Assembly (NCBI RefSeq): GCF_001522545.3 | Contig: NC_031774.1 | Span: 53,269,300 to 53,333,299, forward strand | DNA from: Parus major | Lineage: Eukaryota > Chordata > Aves > Passeriformes > Paridae | Direction of reading: 5' to 3' | Length of the DNA: 64,000 nucleotides | Shown: in pieces, positions 22,686-35,600 of the stretch | Position numbering within the stretch: the first letter of the stretch is position 1 | Layout of the letters: the number at the start of each line of letters is the position of its first letter | Position numbers and translations under genes: made by a program | Notes under the pieces: model-generated | Databases searched by the model: none | Told to the model about the DNA's origin: nothing | What the model saw: the letters and a program-made list of their open reading frames with translations, nothing else

Positions 22686-25600
22686 CTTGGGAAGGTGGAA
22701 ACTTAATTATCCAATCCCTGGTCATTGTCAAGAACCTGTAAATACTGGAGTCAGAAAATAAAGCCACAGGTTTTTGTTCTAACACTGAAGGTAGTAGTGT
22801 GAATCGTTTCATGTCCTTTAGCAACACTCATTATTGCCTAGTATTGCATGGAATAAAAACTTAGGCTGAGCAATGGCCTGAGCTCAAGCCCACAGATGGA
22901 CAAATCAGAAAATGTGCCCCAAGAACTTTGGAGAAGCCTCTGCTAGTGCAGCCAAGTAGTACCTGGTATCCTCACTGATGCTTCCAAACTACACCTCTTG
23001 TTTTCACAAAAACTGTCAGACCCCAATATCTTTAACATCCTCCACACTGGCGGAAATCTGCCTAAAATCTGTTTAAAATTGGGTAGCCAAGTCCATCTGG
23101 GAGGCAGGCACACAGAGTGTGATAAACATCATTTCCCAGAGAAAACCAGATCAAAAAGAGAGCCTGCTACTTTCAAGTCCCTCCTTCCTTTTGACCAAAT
23201 CGATGCATCCCTCGGTAGAGCTGAGTATTGATCTATTTTATGCAAACAATGGAGTTTGAAGCTTTAGATTTATGCTCCTTGCCCAAAGACAAGCTCATGT
23301 CTGAAAGAGCACGAGTTTGTGCACTGCCTAATGGCTCTTGCTCAATCACTAATCATCCCACTTCTTAAAGATTTTTAAGTCAACTATTGACCTATATTAT
23401 TCTGCCTTGAAAGAAATGTTATAAGCTGTACAACAAATTAGGGCAAAAAAGCCTAATCAAGACTGGTCTCAAACCTCCAAATCTTCCCATTAAGAGCTGC
23501 TTCTATTTCCTATTATGCATTGTTTTGGGTAAGGAATGTTTATGAGGTATTAGGCTTTTTATTGGTTTCTCCTCCATTTTAATTCTCATTGTTGCACATT
23601 TGAGTGATAAAAGATCATGAACCCTTTTTCCCAAGTTATTTATTAACACTCATTATAAAGGGGAATTGAGGGAAATGATGTGAAACTAAATGGCCCAGGT
23701 TTTTTCTTCCAGCAGGACTTGAACTGGAATCTATTTTTCACTACCAACAGGCAGTGCACAGCCAACACTCACACAGACATCAGGAAAATTCAGGTCCAAA
23801 AGTGACAAAAGACTACTGAATCCATCATTATTTTTCCACTTCACCTAGCTAACTCAAAAATCACTGGCTGCTCACTTAGAAGTCAACATAGCTACAAAAT
23901 GATGCAAATACCATTAGTGACAAGATGACATTTCTTCCATTCATTCTTTTTAAAGAGAAACTTTGGCATACTGCAAAATCAGGCTAGAGGTGCAATGAGC
24001 TAATGCTGCATCTCACAGGCTCTGGCATGGGGAGACACTGGCAATGTAGAGAGAGTTGCTGCACTGTTTGGAGATGGCTGAACTGAGAAAAATAGCTACA
24101 AGTATTTCATACTTAGGTGTTATTAATCCTTTATACAGGAAGTGTTCTCTGATAATTATGAGCCTTTGTTTTGCTCTTAGGGAGCAAATAATAATAATAA
24201 TTTTTATAACTGTTTAGGATAAGGATGTGTGTTTGGATCTCTTAAAGTATTAATTGGCTGTATTGTGGCTGTTCTAAAAAGCATTTAGTGAAATAGATGA
24301 TATATCCATTTCTCAGAAAACCGTAGGTACACACAGAGTTTCTTTGTCTGTGTTATAGAATCTTTTGTTTAAATATCCATACATCCATGCATTCCCAGTG
24401 TTTATTTTGTAGTTGAATTTATACTAGCTTTTGCTGTAGTGAATATGTAGAACCATACTTCCTAGGACTAGCTCTGTGATTCATGGAAATACATTCTATG
24501 TGCTAAACTAGTTCTCACTTTTATTTCAACTAGAAGCAAGCCTGGAATGGCTGAAAATGCTGTAATGAAATGGAATTGTCTAATTATACAAGCTGCATTT
24601 GATGTGTCATTACCAGAAAATTGCTCAAACTTTTAAAAACAAGAAAACCTTCTGACTTCTCATTTTTCTATCTTGTTAAATGCCCTAACTCAACCCAGAA
24701 AAATCATGTTTTCCAAGAAGCTTTATTCTGAAGCAGTTCAAGTTGCTTGAAACAGCTTCAATTAGGAAGCAGTATCATTCCTGAACATACATATCTTGAA
24801 ACAAAAGAAAGTGACATGAAGATTATAGAATTTGGCAAAAGTGCTGAAAGAGTTGCTAAGCTGCTTCTGCAGGAATTATTCTGTGTCTGGCAAATTTCTG
24901 TCACTTTGCTGTCTTGCCTTCCTACCTCCCTCTGAGTTGTAATGAATTTCTGATCATTCCCATACAATGAGAACATCTCTGCTACCTCTGACTAGAACAC
25001 AAGGTCTCAAAACAGTTGTTCCTGACTATTAATGGTTTGCATTTTTCAGGAAGCCAGCTGAAGGCAGGATGAATTTTTCTCTATATTCTCCCTGGCATGA
25101 ACTACCCCAACAAAGGTGAGGGTATCCCAGGTTCCTGTTTATATCCCTTGGGGTGGATTAGAGTGAAGTGCATCTGAAAGATCAGTGTTTGCAAATATAT
25201 ATATGTAGGGTTTATTTTAGAACAATTTGGTTGCAATGGAAAGCAGGTGTGGAGACATTTTGGTTATTATTATCTACAGTGATATAGCAATACAAAAGCA
25301 TCAAAATAACACTTAGGAAAATGTACAAGGAAAAGAAACAGAAGGGAAGAATGGATAAGGTTAGAAAAGACCTCACCACCAGTGAGATGAGGCTTGGTAG
25401 CTGCAATTTTGATGTCAGTTGGTCAAAGTGGTGATCACAGTCTTGTTGACCTGGTAGAGAAAGTGTACAAAACACCAAACTTCCATGGGGTTTATATCAG
25501 ACTCAGGCAGGGAATTGGGAGTACAAAGATTTCTAGGGAACCCACTATACAATTTCTCTAGTAACCAGTGTTTTCTGTTAATGATGGAAAATAATAGGGG

Positions 25601-28119
25601 AAAAAAATAAAGGGAGAGAGCCTAGTGAAACAGACAAAGAGCATGCATTGTGTTTTGAATTTATTCCACAGTACTCCCCACACACAGATTCCAACTGGGA
25701 GATGTCTGACCACCCTTGTAAAGATAGAGCTGCTGGTACATGCCATGCTGCATAGAAAATGGAGTGTTAATGGTTTGGCTGCTGGCACCAACCACCCTCA
25801 GCTTCTTGAAATGTCCATGCAGCACAGAACTGCCGCTGGCTTCAAAAGCATCCTTTCTGATTTTCCAAGGCCAGTGCCAGGTCACATTCCCACTGTCTGA
25901 GCAGCTGCATTGCATGTCAGTCTCACACATGAAATGGCAAAATCAAACAGTCAGATGTCACATCTTGGCACTACAAAACCATTCATCATTATCAGCAAAT
26001 GCAAATATGGGGACTTGAAAGGAGAGATGAGACTGAAGCCTTTTTCTAAAAATCAAGATTATTCATTGGAAGACCCCTCCCCCCCCCTAGAAAATTGCAC
26101 CTTACTCAATATATTGACCTTGGATGGATAGATGAATCTCTTAGTGCTCTCATAAGCTTCATTTACATTTCAGCAGGCGTTAAACAATTAAGCCATTTTG
26201 GAATACAGCTCTGCACATTATTTATGTGTCTCTCAGTGTCCTTTCACAGCAAAATTCTAGGACTTCAAGAAAATAAATAAGACCCACGAGACAAGAAAAA
26301 TCCATACCATGTTTTTAAAATTCACTCTAAGGTACAGTGAACACTTTTGATTCAACCTGAGCATATAAGGGTTTTTGAATGCTGTGAAAAATAGGCAGAG
26401 TGAATAAAATGTATTTTCAGACTCCATGAGGGAAATGATCGCCATAAAGTAAGAGTTTTGTAGGTGCTAATCTATTATCCTACACTGGTAATTTCAACTC
26501 ACTAAAAAAGCTTATTTTTTAGCATCTTATATGATTGCAGTGAACCAAGTGATCAGGATCCACAGAGATGCAGCTTCAGAGCCAGCCTAGGCAGACACAC
26601 ACAGGGGCAGTGTTTGGGAAGGCACTCCCAGAAGGCAGAAGCTTGGCCAGAGGAGCAGAAGACACACAGTGCCTGGGGACTTGATGTTGAACCTGTCATA
26701 TGCATAGACTCAAACACAGAAATATTTTCATATTTCCTCAGCTGAGATGATGCAAAGCACTTTCACTTGATGTTCAGGGGTCAGTTCAGGCACAGTCATA
26801 AAAGAAATGGTCCCTAGAATGCACTGCTTGTATCAGCAATCCTCTTTGGCATTAGGAAAGCAGCCTTGGAGATGATGTGTTGCCTGACTTTAATCCAATA
26901 ACTCTATTGAATTTGTTGTTTGACCTTTTCTTTCCTTTGGATGGCATCATCCATGGAGTAGTATATCATCATCATCATCCTCACTGAAATGATGCATTTC
27001 ACTAATAGATCATTAGAAAGAAAGCTCACTCTGAAGATATACGGGTACAATAGATCACGACGGAAAAGGGCGTGCTGTTGATGTACTACCCAAAAGATGG
27101 CAGAGTCCAACAAGGAGGAGGTCCAGGAGGAAACATGTTTAATTGAGAAAGGATGACTGCACTACAATAAAAAGCCTTTAATACTTCCCTACTTGCATTA
27201 ATGAAATCAGTCACGGTGGATACTTACACTTCTTGCTTCTCTCAGCATGAAAGAACCAAAATATTAATCTCTTTTTTTCCATCCTGTTGCACAGTCTGGT
27301 CCTTGCACATTAATGCATGGGGACCTGTGGCTCTTCATCAGTTCAGAGCTGTTTTACAGGCTCAGCCACTTCATGCAGCAAGCAGGATGGCACTGCCAAG
27401 GCAGGGAGCAATGCACAGCACAAATCCTTAATGTGAAGGACAAGAAAATGCAGTGGGTGAACAAAGATGTCTAAAATGAAGTTCCCTACAGGAGAGCTAC
27501 GTGTGAACCCCCGCACTGCAATTAATGCTGTGACCACATAGATTCCTGCCATGAACAATTGCCAAATCCCTGCTTTCTCTGAGGCTCCAGGTATGCATGT
27601 CCTGGCTCTTGGACACCTGAAGATTTTGTCACGTTGGAGGGTCAGAAATGATAAGAACTTTTCCAAGTGAGACGTTATTTGACTTTACCTGTATGCATTG
27701 CTTTTTTGCTCATCTCATTCTCATTTTTCTCAACATGTCCCCAAAACCTACCTTCAACTTGACTAAGACCTATATTTTTTGTCATAATTTCCCAAAAACT
27801 TTTTCTTCCACGTTTCCATGTTTCTGTACATCCATTTATGTGCAGAAAGCTGTATCCAAAAGGCACATCCTCAAATTTTGCCTGCAAAACCTCTCCCTCG
27901 CATGTTGAACCCATCTGCCTCTTTCAGCACTACACATGGGTTTGGAAGCAGAAGGGCTTTGGAAGGGCTTTGGTGCCCATCCTAAAAGGATGTAAGAGTC
28001 TCCCTACTGTCATTAGCTCTTTGCCTGATTAATTATCTCCTCCATGCTGGAGAGGGGCACCTGCAGTGCTGCCTGGGGACGGTGCTCAGACTGTGCCACT
28101 CCTCCAGCCCCTGGGCTGC
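22686..28119. other. Non-coding stretch with one weak exon-like segment
   Basis: No gene, RNA gene or clear mobile element. Simple sequence: (AAT) run at about 24186-24201, (ATC)5 at 26965-26979, a C-rich run at 26079-26088 and a direct 11-bp duplication of GAAGGGCTTTG at 27951-27972. An acceptor-to-donor segment at 25050-25115 is described among the findings. Confidence 0.55.
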
Positions 28120-28330
28120 CATCAGTAATTTCACTCCCTATCGTCAACAAGCGTATCAGAAAAGTAAAACACAATTAATTGTGGTGCCAAATAGTAGCTT
28201 AAAGCTTAATTGCACAACTCACAATGAGGTCACAATTACTGGGCGATCAGATAAGCTTTCACAGATGTATTATATAATCCATGAGCTTAATTCCTCCAGA
28301 GGTAGTCAGAAAATTACTGTTCATTAACAA
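28120..28330. promoter_or_regulatory. Possible conserved non-coding element
   Basis: Repeat-free sequence with retained CpGs (CTATCGTCAACAAGCGTATC, GGGCGATC) and a 14-bp perfect palindrome CACAATTAATTGTG at 28170-28183. The palindrome holds TAATTA, the classic paired homeodomain site. Further TAAT-type motifs follow. These traits suit a developmental enhancer, but there is no direct evidence of function. Confidence 0.25.
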
Positions 28331-29377
28331 AGTGGTTCCATTATCCGAAAACATATTTAAATCATCATTTTCTCCATTCTGGAAATAATGCCATTTCTTC
28401 TTCAAAAGATAAATATACTTTCAATAAAAGCTTCAGCTGGAAACTACTGCCCCTAGTAAATCTAATGTCAGACTTTTAACGTGTCAATTTTTTTCCCCAA
28501 AAAAAAATATTTTTTCCACAAATGACAAAGAAAAAAATATTTTGAGCCCCATCAGTTTATCCCTCATGAAGTGTAAAGGCAAATTGTAGAGATTTGCACT
28601 GTTGATCCATTCATGGACACAAGGAAATTCTGCAGCTTTTTCCCAGGCATGTCCCCAGAAACCTAGGCAGTGACTCAGGTAAGGGGCCAGGCTCAAGCAC
28701 AAAGGGTCAAATGTATTTTTCTGTGACTCCAAACCTTTTAAAAATGATTTACTGCCACACTCTATGTGACATGAAAGGATAATGCTGTTTTCAACGCTCA
28801 AACAAATGACATACTGGAACTGACATTTTTTTACATATATTTATGCATCTTGATGCAGCTGTCTCCCCAACCTGACAAAACTCCCGTGGAAACAAATGGG
28901 ATTTTTACCTGAAAGTGACTGCAGGGTTGGCCCCTCTTTCACTATTGTTAAAATATATCAACCCTCTGAAAATCCAGAAGTGTTTCTCAGAAGTAGTGAA
29001 GATATCCAACTATTTCACCAATTTTAAGAAGTACTAAATCATGGAAATTATTTCAGAATACATCTTTAGTTATCCTTAATGCTTTCTCATATCTCTCTCT
29101 GACTGAAATAATAAAAAAATCCATTGAATAATAATAATTGTCACATTTGATGTACATTTTTATTAACAGCACTATAAAAATTCAATTATGTAGCAAAGGG
29201 TGACAAAAAATTTCCTTTAAATTATGCAGTAAACAAAGCACTCAAAAAAAAAAAAAAGAATCATTTGCTCAAGTCATATGTTAAAAATCTCTGCTCCATT
29301 GGCTGGGGAATTTAAACTAAATTCTCTTTGTGTCTGGAAGCAGATTTCCCCTTTCCTCTCCCCCTGCTCCCATCAGG
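28331..29377. other. Non-coding stretch, AT-rich
   Basis: Contains mirrored A/T tracts at 28487-28545 and an A13-type run at about 29244-29258. No gene recognised. Confidence 0.55.
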
Positions 29378-29441
29378 GATTGGAACTAGATGATCTTTAA
29401 GGTCCCTTCCAACTTAAGCCTTTCTATGATTCTATGATTAT
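29378..29441 (+). mobile_element. CR1 LINE, extreme 3' tail only
   Basis: GGAACTAGATGATCTTTAAG, GTCCCTTCCAACTT and TTCTATGATTCTATGATTAT are the last 60-odd bases of an avian CR1. Two intact ATTCTATG-type octamers suggest that it is not very old. The element is truncated to its tail. Confidence 0.93.
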
Positions 29442-29772
29442 CCAAATGCTTTCCTAGGGAAGGTTTATTTAGCCAACAATCTGTGCCTTCCAGACGTGGT
29501 GTTTCCTCTGTCCACTCTGAAAATTCCCATAGCTGACATTCACTGCAGAGGGAGAACATAGCTGTACAGATGGATTAATAACAAAATCAAGATGCAATAG
29601 CTCCCACAAACTGTTTCTCCACTGATAAATTTCATAGAAACCACTGGCCAAAGATAGTCTGCTAGTTGGTAGTTATCAGTAATGTCATTACTTGGGGGGA
29701 TGCTGAAATATTCCTCTGGACTGTGTTTAAGTGGTTCTGCCTCTGGCATACAGATATGTGAAACCATTTTAC

Positions 29773-29955
29773 CTTGCACAACAGGAGATGATCTAGCATA
29801 AAATGACCGATTTTTATGCTTATCATGCAGAACTAGATTGCTGCAATCTTCATTTGGATGCACAGCAGAGCACTGAGCAGTCTCCTTCCTTGTCTTGTCA
29901 AACCAGGGCTCACCACACAGAGAAAGAGGGTGCTGATCTGAATTCCTCCGTGTCC
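29773..29955 (-). CDS. Candidate internal coding exon, protein not recognised
   Basis: On the minus strand a good acceptor (ATTTATTTATTTGCTTACAG) precedes 183 bases that are open in one frame: two leading bases, 60 codons, one trailing base. They end CTGTTGTGCAAG followed by GTAAAA. The peptide contains SLCGEPWFDKTRKE, HPNEDCSNLVLHDKHKNRS and FYARSSPVVQ. The frame stays open past the donor to about 29540 (158 codons in total from an upstream ATG), including SPEEYFSIPPSNDITDNYQL. The exon could therefore be longer, or the whole could be a chance frame. An overlapping second frame at 29469-29651 ends at a TAA inside AATAAA. No family recognised. Several frames of this length are expected by chance in the window. 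Confidence 0.3.
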
Positions 29956-30791
29956 CTGTAAGCAAATAAATAAATCTAAAGGGAAAGGTAGAGATAAACC
30001 TAGGTTTTGCAATCAAGTGGGAGGAGGAAATCTGCTATTCTGACAGTATGTAGGTGGATTTTTAAAAATTTTATTTTAGTTTTCCACTTTCTCCCAACAA
30101 AAGAAGCAGCAGGAGGACCTGTGATCTGGAGCCTGTGGTCAATGCCTGTGGTCACTGCTGGCTCTGTCCCATGGCCAGGCAGCAGCACCCTCCTTCTCCT
30201 TCCCAAGGAGATGACTGCTTGGGAAAGTCAGTCCTGATTGATGAGCAGTGTGCTTTAGACATAGGTGTAAAACTATCAGCTTTTCACTTCATGTATCTTT
30301 ATCTAAGAAATAAACAGGACTGCAGGTTTTGCCTCAGCCCTTGTGTTTTGAGGGAAGGGTGTTATTGCTCCAGCAGCCCCAATGTCCAGCAATGACAGGA
30401 ACATCAGTCAACAACCCACAGCTGATTTTGTCCCTCTCACTGTCTTTGGTGGTGATATCCGGCACCGCTGTCCCCAGCACAGTTCTGCTCCCTCCTGTGA
30501 CAGGCAGTGGCTTGGCACACCCCATAAGCACCCCTAAACAACACTTTAAGGTAGAGCAACTGTTTTATTTCTCCTAAATTCTTATCTGTGTACTTCAGCC
30601 TAGAATCCCAGAGGGATTGTAACAGGATTGACCCTTAAGCTATCAGCAGAATCTAGTTCCGTAAAACCCCTTTCCATCAACCTCTGTACATGTATGCAGA
30701 AATTCACAGAAGATGTGGACTGCCAGCAGTTTCCCAGTGCTCCATGCCTGCCTTTCAGCCTTGCCTAACTTTGGATTTATCATCCAGAATC

Positions 30792-30890
30792 CGCCCCTCC
30801 TGTACCTTTCACGGCCGCTCCTCCCCGGGGTGAGCGCCTGCCGCAGACTGAGATGTTCTCCCAGATCCGGCTTCATCTGCGGGCCCCGAG
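30792..30890. other. Small CpG-rich cluster
   Basis: About nine CpGs fall within roughly 100 bases, in a region where CpG is otherwise rare. The block covers ATCCGCCCC, ACGGCCGCTC, CCCCGGGG, GAGCGCCTGCCGC, ATCCGG and TGCGGGCCCCGAGC. It is too short for a standard CpG island. It overlaps the candidate minus-strand exon at 30806-30894. Confidence 0.7.
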
Positions 30891-30894
30891 CATG
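30806..30894 (-). CDS. Candidate CpG-rich exon, protein not recognised
   Basis: Read on minus, TTAATTATTTTCATGCAG precedes 89 GC-rich bases. They are open in the frame starting HARGPQMKPDLGEHLSLRQ and ending ALTPGRSGRE, followed by AAAG and the donor GTACAG. An upstream in-frame ATG overlaps the acceptor (CATGCAGCATG), so the same frame could also start a protein. A second frame is open until a TGA at the end. High CpG in an AT-rich setting is a reasonable hint of selection or of an unmethylated element. No protein family is recognised, and a regulatory explanation is equally possible. Confidence 0.3.
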
Positions 30895-32554
30895 CTGCAT
30901 GAAAATAATTAACACACATAACTAGGAAAAGGAAGGGAGAATAAATTATATGCAAATTTAGTCAAGGAGCTTCACAGAACTAATTAAATTGGATAGGAAA
31001 TCTGACAGTACAACAGCCACAGAGACTTTTTCCCCTTCTGCTCACTAGAAAAACTCTTGTTTAGATGGGCTTAATATAGGCTGGTGCAGAGCAGCTAGCT
31101 CTAGGTTTGGGGTTTGGACTTAAAAGCCACGTTTACCATGGACAAAACTCATGTACGTGGAGTTTCTTTAGTGTGTGTGTATGTGGAGATGATTTAAAAC
31201 AGTTAAAAGCAGAAGGCACAGAAGGTGCCTGCATACCTCTATTAGCAAAAGCCAGTCATAGCTGGCAGCACAGATGGAAAAAAAGCTCTAATAAGAGATT
31301 GTCACCACATAGGAAGGGCTGGAAATACCCAGTGGCAATTCTCTTTGTAAACTAAAAATGAAGGCAGAAGAGGAATGAATATCAAATATTCAGAGACACA
31401 AAGGAAAATTTCCCCACTCACAAAGTTTCTGAAGCCCATCAGCAAAGAACAGTTTTACCACAGTGGTGGGGGCAGAAGAGATCCCTTCCCAGACCCTGTT
31501 TTCACCCTGTGCCACCACACATCCTGTGTCACAGCTCTCTTACAGGGCACAGCTGGGGATTGGTGCATCCCTGCACAGCAGCTCCGGTCTGGCTGCTTTG
31601 GGAGTCAGTGTGCTCCAAATACACACCATGATCCTGCCTCCAGGACCTTTTTCTGGTGAAACACATGTTCTCTGGAGTTCTTACAGAGCTGCTTACAGCC
31701 CTGGATAGGAATTACATTAACTCCTGGAACCTGAGATGACCTGCCCAGGTGCAAAATTTGGGTGCTTGCAGGGATGGATACATGAGCTTTGGTGTAAGGT
31801 CAGAAGATAACTGCAGTACCTGAAGGATGCTGTGAATCAACCTCTTTTCCTCACCTGATAAAATCAAGGCAATGCCATTTTCTTACTTTGTAGAAACACT
31901 AAGAGGATGTTAATAAAGATTACGAGGTGCTCAGAGTCTGAAGCAGCAAGTATCATAAAAACACCTTTAAAAGACTGATGTGTGACCTGCCTCTTGCATT
32001 GTGACGGGGCCATGCACAGCCAGCTTTTTAATGAAAGGATCATTGCTGGGGGCTGAAGTTCCCTGCACAGGCTTTGAGCTGTACACTGATCAGGATGGAG
32101 TGGCATGCAGGTGGCTGACTGAGCTTGGGCTCACCAATTGATAATTGCATCTATTATTGTACCAGGGGCATGTAGAAAATCTCATGTTATAGACTGAAAG
32201 AGGAGGCTGTAGATGCTGCTCTTTTCACTTTCCCAAAGCCTGTGACTGTCTGACACAAAGACAGATTCCCTGCCTTTACATATTCCAAGGAAAGTTTTCC
32301 CTCTGTAGTGAGTCTTCTAATTCCCATTAATAAGTCAAATCCTGTCAGGCTTGTCTGCTCACCTCACTTCTTTCCTTCACATTCACCCATACCCTGCAGC
32401 ACTTTGGGTGCCTCCAGTGTAAGCCACAGGTGCCCAGCCATGGCTCATTGGCTTCTTCCCTACAGGAGCCAAGGGCAGCTTTCTGAGCCACCTTTCTGAG
32501 CTCCACACGGTCATCTTCAGAACTGCACGTCCTAGAAGAAATGGGAAGGTCTTT
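30895..32554. other. Non-coding stretch, no gene seen
   Basis: No gene or strong repeat recognised. Short frames only. Confidence 0.55.
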
Positions 32555-32648
32555 GGGGTCAGTCTTTCTGTTATGTGACATGAGACCTGCCACTTTGCCT
32601 TTCAGTTCCTCAGTTTCCCTGACAGAAGGATGGAAAGAATAATCATGA
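32555..32648 (-). mobile_element. MIR-like SINE remnant, antisense
   Basis: On the minus strand ATTATTCTTTCCATCCTTCT, GTCAGGGAAACTGAGGAACT, GAAAGGCAAAGTGGCAGGTC and TCATGTCACATAACAGAAAG follow the MIR core pattern (ATTATCCCCATTTTACAG...GGGAAACTGAGGCACAGAGAGG...AAGTGACTTGCCCAAGGTCACACAGC). Matches are patchy, as expected for an ancient SINE. The edges are approximate. Confidence 0.5.
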
Positions 32649-35600
32649 GAACTCCTCTGCATGAGTGTATTAAAATACCTTCTAAGAACAACCCTAAAAC
32701 AGCACCATTCAACTCAGAACCTCTCCAGGAGTGACCTAAACCAACATTTTCACTCCTCAGCCCAATAACCTTCTCACTGAGACTGCAAGGGAAAGTCAGT
32801 TTGAAAATTTTAATTTTATTTTCTAAATGCTTTCCACCAAGCAGGAGTCAAAGAAAGAAAGACAAAGCTCTTCTTGGAGTTATATCTCTTTTTTTTCCCA
32901 TTCCTATCATCTTCTAATCAAACCAGCATGAGATATCAAGCAATTACAATGCTATTTGCTCCCTGCTGAATACAACAATTAGCCTAAAATATCTAATGAA
33001 AGGAATTAAATTCTACATGTTTTATAGCAAATAGCTTTAATTTTAATTACAAATCCCAAATACATCATCTTCAATAACGATCAGCCCATCACATCTGCTA
33101 GGGGCTGATGAGAATTTGCCTTTTTTATGGTTTGGACTGAAAACTAAACCAGACTCTCCCACACAAAAGCCCTAGTGGACAATGGAAATTAGTGTACAGC
33201 AAGGACCAGAGCCCACAAAATCCCTGCAGAATTTCCCAGAGACTTTGGCTGTTACCAGAAGGCTCTTCAGCCACAGCTGTGAAAGCATCCTTACACATCA
33301 GATTGGGGTTTGGGGATGTATTTCACTGCTGAGTGGCTGTTACAACTCCCCATTTGGACTCTGTCCACACAGCCCATTATATCTGCAACTAAAGCTCATT
33401 TTAGCAATTGCATTATGGCAGGTATCAGTCCCTGAGCACAAGGCACCCCTTGGCATGCAGACAGCAGTCCATTAAGAGCAGGAGAGGGCCAGGGCAGCTC
33501 ATCTCCCAGGCCTTCCACCTCTGCCTAGATGGGAATTGGAGGCAGTAAAAGGTGAGGAACAGCCCAGAGCCAAATTCTGTCTGCCACACCTGTCTGGGAT
33601 CCTACCAGCCCAAGAGCACAGCAGGGTCCACAAACTGTCTCCAGATCCATGCTGATGACTTTGGATTCCCTGGTCCATCAAGTAAAAAAGTCTCTGATGG
33701 ACCTTGCTCTGTCCTGATACGGTTTTGCTTTTGTTCTGAAATCTTTGCAGGTAGTTTTTTTACCCATTACAGGCCTGGCAGTAATTGCCAAACAACACAT
33801 GTCCCTTCTGAAGTGAAAACTGTTCTTTTCTAAGTCATTCATACACTTCTGAATGTTTTACCTGAGAAGAGTTTGGAAAAATTGATAAAGAATCCTCCTC
33901 AGAATTGTCTTTTTCTTCTTTGAGCTGAAACAACTAAAAAGAAAGCAAAATGTGTATCTCTGTGTCTGAAAGGCAAATTGTGTTTTTGCAATAAGGTCTA
34001 TGTAAATGCTCTATTACTTTTTCTGGTTTCATATTTTAATTCCAATATATTTTAGTGAAATAATTTAGTGAAAATAAGCTGTGTTTGGATCAATACAAAG
34101 ATGATTTTTTTTTTATTTTTACCACAATTTGAATAGAAGCATCACAGAAAGACTGGGCTTTAATTGCTGGGGGAGATTCACCATTTTCCTCCAACTCTCC
34201 TGTTGCACGTTTGTTAAATCCCAGAGAGTTGTACTAGAGTGGAAAAAGCCCAAAGCAAGCACCTCCTGACTGACAGCTACAGAGACACCAACCCCTGGAG
34301 GGGGCCTGTGGCTCTGCCCCATCCTGCAGACATCCCTGGCTCTCCTGGGCATCCGTGAGCAGCCCTCTGACCCCCGATGGCTGCCAAAGACTGAGCACTT
34401 CTGCTGGTCCTTAAAGACCTTGTAATATACTGGGCGATCACTCCATGTTCATGGCATTGTGGCTGACCTTCATTTTCATGTTATGATACCTCTTATTCCC
34501 ACAGGCCTCCTAACTGCTTGCAGGGGCTACAATTTATACCTGTCACTTACTCACAGACACCCCTGAGAGAGCTGCTGTTGCACAGGCTTGCATTTTCAAT
34601 TCCATTTGTTGCTCAGAAGCAGCAGGAAACAAGAAATAAGGGTGAATCCTGGTTTCTGTGCATCCCAGCACGACCACCCACATAACACCACCAGATATCC
34701 CCCCCTCCACCAGTGGACTTTGCCTCTCTGGCTGTGGGGCTGCCCGACCACACACAGACCTCAGACAGTGCTGCCATCCCAGAGACAGGCAGCAGTAATC
34801 CATCATCCCTAATCTTTGTGCTGCACATCCACACTCCATCCACACTGATTTGTCTCCTCCAGCATCCCAGCATAACTAATAACACGGGCATTTATAACAG
34901 CGGTATCACGCTGTGTACCCCATCTCGCTCCATAATTCATACACCGTGATTTATTTGCTGTGGACACAACTAGAAAACACATTTGCTGTTTCCCTCCCCT
35001 CCTCTGTGCAGTGTAACATCACTGAGGGATGTGTCTGCAGTGCAGGGACACCCGAGTCAGGGAAGGAACCCCATAGCACAGCCCCAGGCCAGCTCAGCCC
35101 AGGGCCAGGAGCCAGGCAGCTTTTGGGGTCACACTGCCCCAAACAGCTCTGCTGGGATTTAGCATATTCTCCCTGCATTCTGAGCAAAAGCTGGGCTGAT
35201 CTGGAACTTCATCCTGCAGTGATCTGCTGGCTGGGATGACAGATTGTCACAAGAACCAAAATGCCAAGAGGTAGAAATGATGTGTCAGAGGAAGCTTCAG
35301 GAGATCCTCTGGAGAGGACTGCTGTTGAAAAGAGTCTGAAGACCAGTGTCTGAAAATCCTGCATGAAATGTTTGTTCTGCCCATATTTTAACCTCTTCTG
35401 CAAGAGACTCCACAGGTCCCAGCAGCCTGTTGAGGTGCTTTTCCCCCTCCTCCATTTAACACAATTTCTTTTTTTCATTTTTTCTGCCTGTGTGTAGTGG
35501 CCCTGGGTAACAACTAGCCACTGTTATGAATATACTCATTTATATACATTATATAATGTGTGTGTATTTCATGCAGTGAAACAGTCAGAACCTAATCAAT

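Noticed and set aside
28638..28678. Short segment between TTTTTCCCAG and GTAAGG
   Set aside because: About 32 bases, open in one frame by default. Nothing supports it beyond the splice-like ends.
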